From Oscheius onirici (Eukaryota > Nematoda > Chromadorea > Rhabditida > Rhabditidae): 64,000 bases of DNA. Positions 55,901 to 64,000 of this stretch are shown here, one piece after another (positions within the stretch are counted from its first letter, which is position 1; each line of letters starts with the position of its first letter). The notes under the pieces are model-generated. The model saw nothing but the letters and a program-made list of their open reading frames with translations, made no database searches and had not been told where the DNA came from. The stretch lies in the NCBI GenBank assembly GCA_932521025.1, contig OW051471.1, positions 930,001 to 994,000 on the forward strand, read 5' to 3'. The position numbers and the translations under genes were made by a program.

Positions 55901-58900
55901 CTGCTTTTGAAAACATTGGAAAAATCAGTGAAAGACACTGGAAACCAAAAGACACTGTGAAGAATGAATAAAATGAATCAAACTTTGTTCGATGGACGTT
56001 TCAGGTCGGAACTTCTATCGTGGCATGCATGCATTTGTCATTTGTTTCAGAAATCGTATAAATAAAATGCTTTTTTGAGAGATTGATGTGGAGGCAGCAG
56101 TGTGTTCCTAAAAATATAATTTGTCGCATTCTGTTCTCGAGCACGTTCCCTCTTTACAGGAAAGGCGACGTGAAAGTAACAACAAGACAAAAAAGCTATT
56201 GCTTTTGTCTTCCCCCTTGGTTATGCAAATTTGAACACAAAAAACTCAAATTCGAATAGAAAAGCTTGTACGCGATTGTTCGTCAATTAAAGATACGCAA
56301 GATGAAAATTTGGCACGCGCTACAGTAAGCTTGGAAAGTTTACAAAAACAGTACCCGTACTAAAAAAAACATCCTTCTCCGCAGGATAGTCAAGGTCAAT
56401 TAAATTTTATAGAACGTGTGGGACTTCAAATATCTGGTTTTTTGGCTCAATAATAGAGGAAACGATCTCCTCTTACAGTTTTGTAGTATTTCAAAAAGCA
56501 CACGGCACAATAGTGCGCCCGTCTCTTTTTTCTTTTACCCCCTTCAACAAAACAAAAAAAACTTTCAGGTCTCCCTCAGCAATGTTCTCCCATCTTACAC
56601 CGATCAGACTCCCCTGGCCAACATTTTCCTTTACGAAGAAGACGCCACTGGAAAGCTCATCTTCCGCGGAACGTAATTTCTTCTTTTCCCGCCAAAAAAA
56701 TTCATATTTCCAGCTTCCACACCTGGTTCGTCGACCAGCAGCTACAAGAAATTAAGCCCAGCGGGAAGGAGATTACAATTTATCGAGCCCGACAGGATAA
56801 TATCGTCGGGACGGTCATTGTCAACGACCAAGACAGTATTTTTAGCCAATTTTTCGCTAAAAAAGAGATTTTTAGACATGAAAAACGTAAATTTCCACAG
56901 CGTTTGGTCGCCGTACAATCAGGGTTCTCTAGGCTATTCACAGAGCTTTGCCATCGACGCCGACAGTTCGAAGGGAACCATTGGAGCTCTGACTGTGATT
57001 AATCAAGCAACTGGACAGAATGCCATCTATTTTACGGGAGTGGAGTATAAGGTGTGGGTTTTTGAAGAGAAACTACTGTTTTTGCTGATGAACTCAACGG
57101 AAGCAAAATTGACAATTTGCCTCGCTTATATCGATTTGATGAAAGCTATTTAGAGTATTTTTTTTGGAAATTCTCCACTTTTCACCAATGTCGAGGGTTA
57201 CTGTAATTGTAGAGATGTACGTGATTGCGTATTTTTCAGATACTGCAAATCTTCAAGTTACGTATTTTCCGTATTCGTTAATCTTTACGTACACGCGATT
57301 GCGTACGTACCAGAGATCCCGCGGGACGCGGGATTTCCGTACTACGTACATGCTACCTTCGTTTTGAAAATTTGCGCGGAAAGCCTCAAAATGAACCAAT
57401 TTCGCAGTTCTTCATTCATCAATTTTGCAGCTTTCTAACTACTTTTATCGGATTCAACATGTAAAAGAACCTAGGTAGTAGACCATGAATTCACTCAAAA
57501 AGTGAGAGATTGGTCAGAAATGATATATGTAGTTGTATCTGGTAATAGTTAGATTGCCCTGTCCTTGAAAACATCAAAAAACGCAAAGCTGTGTCCGTTA
57601 CCTCGCCTAGCTGGAAGATAAAAAATTGAAATATTCTTCAGACCGATGACGCCACCCCAGTCAAGCTTGTGGCTGGAGGAATGGTAGCCGATTACATGCA
57701 AATGGGAACTTTCCTCGGAAGTTACGGGTTAGTTTTTTCTGCCTGTAACATCAGCACATCAAAGAAGACCACAAGTTTTTTATTTACCTTTTTGCTGAAA
57801 CAAAAAACATTTGAAGAATAGCCGAGGAAGATTTGGCGAAAATGACAAAAAACATTGTGTTTTGGATGAAAATTTTGAGGGTACGGGAAGATTGGAAAAC
57901 ATTGACTTTTTTTTGTCTTTCTGTGTCTAAAAACGACATTCCAAAAAAATTTGAGGTTTTCGTGTTTTTTTTGTTTCTAAAATTTCTTATAAGCAGCACA
58001 ATATCCTTGCTACAATTCTGTCTTTGGAGGATTCCGAAAATGCGAATAACTTTCAGTGAAAATGCCTCTTCCCTGCCAGTCTATCTTCCCGGATTCGCTA
58101 GAACCTTCATCATTGAGAAGGGAAGTGCTGTTGTTTCCTACACCGTTATGCCAGATGCGGGTTCGTTTTCTAGGGTTTTAAAATAGTCACGCCTCCATCA
58201 AAAATAAAAGAAAATGATTGCAGCGAATACATTGAGAAACAAAAAGAAACTTGAAAAATATGTAGGTGAATCAAAGGGTGCAGTGAGTTCTTACCACAAA
58301 CTACCATCTTCTCTCAGCTTACCACAATCTTGAAACAAAAGAAAGTGTAATTCTCCGAAATTATTGTGGGAACTTTTTCAAGTTTCTTATGCGTAGTGTA
58401 GTGTGGAGGGAACATGGGCAATAGTGTGTACTTCTTCAGCTACGCAATTGCGTCTAGATCAAAGTATGAACGCTACGCAGATCTTGTTCAGAACACCCAA
58501 AAAAAATTTCAATGCTGGCTGGAAAAGTAAATAGTGATTCAAGCATTCACACAGGTACGGTACTTTTCGTCGAAGTCAGTTTCTAAAAAAAAGCAATACA
58601 CACATAACGACTTTCCTTCCGGATATTCGTTGTTGGACAAAATTATTCGAGAAAACCATGGCGTTAGTACTTTGAGAGTGTTCTTCCTTTACCAAATTTC
58701 TGAAACATTGAACTGTTCAATAAATTTCTTTCAAATCCACCGAATGCGTTTTTCAGCCCACTATTCCGACGCCATCAACGGCCGGACAGGCTTCTTGATG
58801 AGTGACAACTACCCCTTTAGCAGTCTTAACCAAGATTCTAAGGATTTTGAGCTGAAAAGTTGTGAGTTTCTGATGTTTTTTCTGGCTAAGACGCACAAAA

Positions 58901-61007
58901 TTCAGTGAATAAGGATCCTTTCACCTTTTTCTACACGATCAAAGCAAAGAATCCACTTCCTGACGCCTACTTGAATGTAACGTTGTGGGGAGAAAATGGT
59001 GGAGATATCAATGAGGAGAGCAATTATGTGTGAGTAGTCACGATTTATTGTTTCCGATGGAAAGTCTGTACGCTAACCTTTGGGAGAAACAGAAAAGCTA
59101 CAAAAGTGTCGCAAAGTACTAACGCTGCATACAAAGATTTCATCATATTCACGATGTAAAACAAGCAAAAACAGCACAATTTGAATACAGTACACCGGAA
59201 ACCTGCCCATTTTGCATGCCCTTTCAAGAGTTTTTGCAATTTCCAGAGCTTACAACTAAAGACAAGGTTCAGTCGTTTTACAAGCTCAAACGGGAAAACC
59301 GCTACTGTGTGATCACAAAAAGAACACGTATAGGAGAATCGATTGAAACGTATTTTTTTCTCTAACTGCGACTCAAAAAAGGCTATACTTGAACATTTTC
59401 TGCACATTTACAGGGGGGATTTCTTAGTTTCAATCAATCCTTATAAATGGGCGAATAGAGAAAAGTGCATTTATCGTAGAAAAAAATACCTAAAACTTCT
59501 GGCATTTCTGTTTCATTGCAAACATAAGTAATGGTCAAAGTTCGGACAATGATCGTGAAGAGCGTCCCTCAAAAAAAATAAGAGCACTTTCACAAATACG
59601 AGGCAGTTTGGTAAGCTAATAATTTGATTTTGTTTTTCCCAGCATAAAAGGTTGATTATGGTTGGAAAAGATTTTCCGCTCTATTCATTCGATGAAACAT
59701 AAGAGGGGGTTGACCAAGAATGGTGTACATAATTACAAAAAATTGTTAATTTTTAGCATTGACATGAACACCGTCACCCTTGGAGACTTCCATTACACTG
59801 CCAAGGAAATGATTTTCACAATTTTTGGAGGAAATGGCATCTCTACTGGCACTTTGATCCCTTACAGCATCAAAAGTACGGCCAATTCGATTCCAGTGGA
59901 CACAAAGACGACCAAGAGTGAGTTCAATTGAGGAATTTTTGCACAAATTTGGGAAATCCAGTTGCACCACCTCTGTCCTCTGTCTCACAGTCAAGCACGT
60001 CCCCAGCACTGTCCACCTCTACAGTATCCTCCACTACTACTGTAGGATCTAAAGTACCCAGTTCTGCAATAACCTCGACTACTGTTCTGAGTTCTACAGT
60101 ATCGTCGTCTACAAAAGGAGTTACAGTACCAAGTACGGTACCTTTTGCTGTTAAAAAATCTAGAGCAAGCAAGACCTGATCGCTCCTTTACAGGCTTTAC
60201 AGACGAGGCTAGTGCCCTCAGCCAAAAGCTACAGTCGCCCATGAGTATAGTCTGTTCAATGAGCTTCATTTCTATGACTACAAGAAATGCAAACAGTGCT
60301 ATTTTTCTTGAACAAATTTTGTGAACCATACTGTTTGGTGGGGAAAATAATAAAGAAAAAAGGAAAAACTAGGGAATACTAAAACGGAAGAAATTTTTGT
60401 TTGTTACGACTAGAATTTGATGGTATTCATAGTTTTTCAACTATGTATTCCTGTTATTCAACCGTTTACCTCGTTTGTGAAGCAAAAACATTTCGAATCG
60501 TGAGGTGAAAAACTTGAGCTGTAGAGGAAAATATTCAGCCAAAATTTTGTCTGTAACGATCCAAACGGGGAACAGTTCAGCCGTGTACTTTTCCCAAAAG
60601 AGTCCTAAAAAAACTCTTATCCTAAAAAGCGCCCGGTTCGGACGGTCCCTGCGCTGTTGTCTAATGAGATCTACAGCGCCCAGTCCTACAGTAATTGTTG
60701 TAGGTTCGACTGCAGTATCCTCAACAACGAGAAGATCTACCGTATCCACGTCCAGTTCTTTTCCAGAACAGAAAACTACGTCCCCCGTTCCCTCTGTCTC
60801 TAGCACATTCCCTTCCTCGCTCCAGTCCTCTACCATAGCAAGTACAGTAATCCCCTTATCTGCAGTAACCAGTCCACCTAAGGGAATGGAGACTACAACT
60901 CCTTCTTCGGCTGGTTGTTTTGGTGGGTTTTGAGAAAATTTTTGATAGAGAATTGGGCTTTAGTAACTCTACTAACAGCAGCTATGGTCTCCGTTTTGAT
61001 GTTCTGA
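52934..61007 (+). CDS. secreted CUB-like/mucin-like protein with alternative terminal exons
   Basis: Thirteen shared exons: 52934-52997, 54117-54217, 54968-55086, 55129-55262, 55621-55736, 56569-56672, 56714-56835, 56876-57051, 57642-57727, 58057-58160, 58757-58861, 58906-59029, 59757-59917. The last ends in phase 1 and fits either 59962-60179 (577 aa, ends KKSRASKT, AATAAA at 60349) or 60677-60922 + 60979-61007 (596 aa, ends SAGCF-AAMVSVLMF, AATAAA at 61017). Signal peptide MLAFSGIFFVLLIGGVRS, then CGDTQ...NQGCKWNFTYPSDYLADVTV resembling the start of nematode CUB-like domains, and further beta-rich segments. Both alternative ends are Ser/Thr-rich stalks; the second closes with a short hydrophobic tail like a GPI-anchor signal. 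Likely an extracellular or cell-surface protein; role unknown. Domain name is tentative, exon chain is firm. Confidence 0.8.
53556..53649. repeat. perfect 30-bp inverted repeat, 34-nt loop
   Basis: Arms 53556-53585 and 53620-53649 are exact reverse complements (centre word TTGGCTGAGTATCC). It lies in intron 1 of the CUB-like gene. The arm shares GGCTGAGTATCC with the foldback at 5105-5278, so it is probably a miniature element. Confidence 0.9.
57361..57508 (+). repeat. dispersed repeat, second copy at 61655-61797
   Basis: TTTGCGCGG(A/G)AAG ... ATG(A)GCCAATTT ... AAGTAAAAGAACCT then ATGAATTCACTCAAAAAGTG is shared by both places. Short left-end pieces (GTTCGG(C/T)AGGCGCC) also occur near 28885 and 62568. 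Confidence 0.6.
60349..60354 (+). terminator. polyA signal for the secreted isoform
   Basis: AATAAA about 170 nt after the stop of the exon 59962-60179. Confidence 0.6.
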
Positions 61008-61016
61008 TTTCATGGG

Positions 61017-61022
61017 AATAAA
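61017..61022 (+). terminator. polyA signal for the GPI-type isoform
   Basis: AATAAA 10 nt after the stop at 61005-61007. Confidence 0.6.
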
Positions 61023-61373
61023 TTATTTGCAATGTCAACTTTTTTTTTACATTTTCCAAACATAGGCAGCCTACTTACAGATGGGGACTTTCAGCCTGTT
61101 TTTTTTGGACATAATTTGAGAAAATGTTTCTCTCACAGAATATAAGAAAACAATCAAGTATGGGATACTTCCTCGGCTAAAACTGTCGTTAGATAGAAAC
61201 AAATTACTATGAATTTCATTTTACTAATCGAACAGACGACATTTTATTCAAAAGGCAATAAAACTTTCACGTAAAAAGTTCAAAAATTGAAGCTACTAAT
61301 TGCATTCGAAAAGCTATATAAGGACGCGAAACTTTCACAGAAAAACACGGAACCTCTTCAACTTCAGGAAGAG

Positions 61374-63249
61374 ATGGGTGCTACGAAGAAGAAACGTGAG
61401 TTTTTCCACCAAATTTACGGTAGCAGTGATAATACTAGCTCCAAAAATAAGCTGGTAAACTACTTTGTTGAGACTCTCTACCTCTGACAACTCTCTACCT
61501 TGTGAGAAGCGTTATTTATGTTATTTTTGTGTTTCTTGGCTACAGGATAGTTCCAGAAGGTTTATAGGCTGTGCTAATTATTTAGAAAATTTGGCTAGCA
61601 GAGCTTGGTAGAAGGGAAAAGCCGGTAACAGTTCGGCAGGCGCCCCTTCTTTGTAAAATTTTGCGCGGGAAGACTTGAAATGAGCCAATTTAGCCGCTTT
61701 CTTCGTTTTTCATCAAATTTTAGTCTTTCTTACAACGTCTATCGGAGTCACAAGTAAAAGAACCTTAGACGATGAATTCACTCAAAAAGTGAGAGAAAAG
61801 GATGAATTTCTTCGTTACTTCTTTCCGATTATCGTTATATTTCGAGCGACTTCATTTTATAAGGGGTTCCTTCACACGCTGAATCTGATAAAAGCAGGTA
61901 AAAATCTTAAATTTATGAAAAATGAAGAAAAACGCAAATTGGTTTATTTTGAGGAAATTTTCAAACGAAGGGGGGCGTCTGTTACCAAAATTACCAGAAA
62001 GTAGACACACAACGAGACTGCTGCTTTTGATAACAGGTAATGAAACTGGTCACCGCTAGCCATTCTGAATGGCGGGTGTTCGGTCCCCCCAAATTTCAAG
62101 TTATCCAGTAACTTTTTCAATGTTACACTCGTTCTAGTTATACCCATGCGATTTTTATAGTCACTTCTTTATTGGTACCCTTTTGACGAACAATCGTGTC
62201 CCCCTTTTAGGATCCAAAAACCCCACAACAGAAGCCACCGTCCAAGAAGATGGCCCCGAAAGTATCAACGGCAACAAAAAGAAGGTCAATCGGACGCGTC
62301 GACGATCCTCCGAAGCTCCAACGGCAGAGGCCACAATGGCTACGGTGGCCGAAGAAAATGAGCCGACTTACAAGCCGGGAGAGGCCTCTCTTCTTCCCCA
62401 AGTGGAGGAATTTCTAAAAAGGTGTCTGATGCGTCCGAAGGCCATCCTGAACCTGATCAAAGAGTTCAGAGACGAGAAGCGACCACTGGGAGCCGTGGCT
62501 GGAGGAATGAAGGGCTTTGTGGAGAATCCAAAGAGGAATAGATATAAGGTGAGAAAAGCTTGGTAATAGTTCGGTAGGCGCCTCACCTCACATTACGAAG
62601 GTACGCATCACCGCCTTTATTTGAACTCGTGAATGTAGCACAGAAAACCGCGCTAGCTTGTTCTTTCAACGAAACAAAAAAACACTATAAACTTATTTCC
62701 CTTCGAACTGTCGGCATTGATAGCAAAGCTCTGCGAATAACCCATAGAAGCCTGATCGTACGGGGACCACACGCTGTGGAAATTTACCTTTTTAGATCTC
62801 TTTTTTATCGAAAATGATTAAAATACTGTCTTGGTCGTTGTCAATGACCGTCTAGAGGATATTATCCCGATAAATTACGGTGTATCATCAGTTTCATCAG
62901 AGAGAAAACATGTTTTAGTCAATACATAAAACATGTACCTATGGTCCTTCGGTACTGAGTAGTTAAAGTATACCTTTTTGTATCACTTCTATGATGAAAT
63001 TTGTTCCAAGATTCGAGTGAATACCAGATTTTCCAACGTGGAAACTGCTCGGTACTTCGTATGGATAGCGCTTTTTGCATGATTTCTTCAAAAAAAACAT
63101 TGTTTCATTTTTTGCATAAATAGCGGGTTTTCTGTTATGAAGTGTATTGCGTTTGCACTAAAAAGAAGAAAAAAAAACATTTTCAGGATGTCGGCTGCTG
63201 GGACAACGACCGAGTAATTCTCACTCTGGGCGATCAGCCCTACATTCAT
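61374..63249 (+). CDS. protein tyrosine phosphatase, 5' part, exon 3 interrupted by a mobile element
   Basis: Exons 61374-61395 (MGATKKK), 62211-62548 and 63187-63249, phases 1 and 0. The N-terminus is basic and low-complexity (KKKVNRTRRRSS...), followed by an acidic/polar linker and the start of a classical PTP domain: FVENPKRNRYK joined to DVGCWDNDRVILTLGD and QPYIH, matching the NRYKD...YIHANY entry of the fold. The small basic N-terminus and the layout are typical of the large nematode PTP group expressed in sperm. After YIH the sequence becomes PALTTAA DNA, with the expected ANY strand missing; no HC-x5-R active site is seen by the window end. Either the gene is disrupted here or the element brought in a new splice site and the rest lies beyond 64000. 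Confidence 0.75.
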
Positions 63250-63250
63250 G

Positions 63251-63276
63251 ACGCTAAAATTGGTGGAAAATTGACC
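63251..63276 (+). mobile_element. fragment of palindromic TTAA element fused to PTP exon
   Basis: ACGCTAAAATTGGTGGAAAA then TTGACC is identical to the inner part of the copy at 51837-52270 (about 51989-52014). It follows directly on the PTP codons for YIH. Confidence 0.7.
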
Positions 63277-63297
63277 TTAAAAGGACAATTTAAAAAT

Positions 63298-63728
63298 TTA
63301 AAGAGACAGTCTCATTACGTGCCTCCAACCCTCCAGGGGAAATCGGGCAACTGCTTGGCGGGACCCACGACGAATCTCATTTTTGCGTTTTTCTCGCTCT
63401 ACACTACTTTTTTCGATTTTTACTTGTTTTTAATCGATTTCTCATCAAAAATTACCCCTAAAATGAGTAGTGGGACGCTAAAAATGGTGGAAAGATGGCG
63501 GAAATAGGTATAAATAATGTTTTTTGACCAAAAAGGGCTTTTTGGTCTATTTCGGTCACTCATTTTAGGGGTAATTATCGACGATAAATCGATTAAAAAC
63601 AAGTTGAAAGCGAAAAAATGAGAGTAGAACGAGAAAAACGCAAAAATGAGATTTGCCGTGGGTCTTGCCACGCAGTTGCCTGAAATCCCCTGAAGGCTTG
63701 GAGGCACGTAATGAGACTGTCCCTTTAA
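63298..63728. mobile_element. palindromic TTAA element, copy 4
   Basis: The left end TTAAAGAGACAGTCTCATTA and right end TAATGAGACTGTCCCTTTAA enclose the family palindrome. It lies 21 bp after the partial fragment at 63251. Confidence 0.85.
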
Positions 63729-64000
63729 CGCAATAAAAAAATACCAAAAAAGCTGTGCCCAGCTACAATGTATCCGTTATTTTCATAACCATCTTCAGGA
63801 GAAATGCTATACTTTTAGCAAAATTTTCGTCAAAATTGTTGCACAAACTGTAGGTATTGGCGAATTTTAAACATGAGGAACTTATTCTTAGTTCAAGCCT
63901 CCTGTATACAGATTTCAAAGAGACTCATAGACTGTCATCTTCATATCTCTCCCGACCACTGGCAAATCCCCGCTCACTGTTCGTGTATCCTGCGTGCGGG
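63729..64000. other. window end, nothing certain
   Basis: AT-rich, then from 63940 a slightly GC-richer stretch to the edge that may be the start of an exon outside the window. No PTP motif is readable. Confidence 0.4.

Overview
The window is nuclear genomic DNA of a nematode, most likely Caenorhabditis or a close relative. Signs are AT-rich intergenic DNA, many very short introns (39-50 nt) with GT...TTTTCAG boundaries, AATAAA signals close to stops, palindromic TTAA-flanked elements, Helitrons, and gene families typical of worms (NLP/caenacin-like small secreted peptides, divergent cys-loop channels, a HOP-1-like presenilin, a nematode-type protein tyrosine phosphatase). All gene models below were spliced by hand by matching reading frame and intron phase; no transcript data were available.

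Layout. 0.5-5.7 kb: three small secreted peptide genes (two on minus, one on plus) among decayed duplicates and foldback repeats. 5.7-9.5 kb: repeats. 9.5-14.1 kb: a cytosolic L-asparaginase on minus, with a 303-bp Helitron in its first long intron. 15.0-17.2 kb: a full-length Helitron, interrupted by a TIR transposon that carries a broken prolyl oligopeptidase copy. 17.8-19.0 kb: a frameshifted TRM13 pseudogene. 19.7-22.9 kb: thiamin pyrophosphokinase (tpk-1 type) on plus. 23.4-25.3 kb: an LRR-like protein with an RS-rich tail. 25.9-39.0 kb: two paralogous ligand-gated ion channel genes in tandem on minus; one intron of the second holds a possible Cys-containing secreted peptide exon. 40.7-42.5 kb: presenilin on minus. 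42.5-48 kb: repeat-rich, no firm gene. 48.1-50.9 kb: an unrecognised 303-aa protein. 52.9-61.0 kb: a large secreted CUB-like/mucin-like protein with two alternative terminal-exon sets, one apparently encoding a GPI-anchor signal. 61.4-63.25 kb: the 5' part of a protein tyrosine phosphatase whose third exon runs straight into a palindromic TTAA element.

The genes do not form one pathway. The strongest biological points are (1) the nested mobile elements with a captured gene, (2) the secreted/GPI terminal-exon switch, (3) the small peptide genes sharing intron position and phase, and (4) the paralogous channel pair, which gives a clear example of intron gain or loss.
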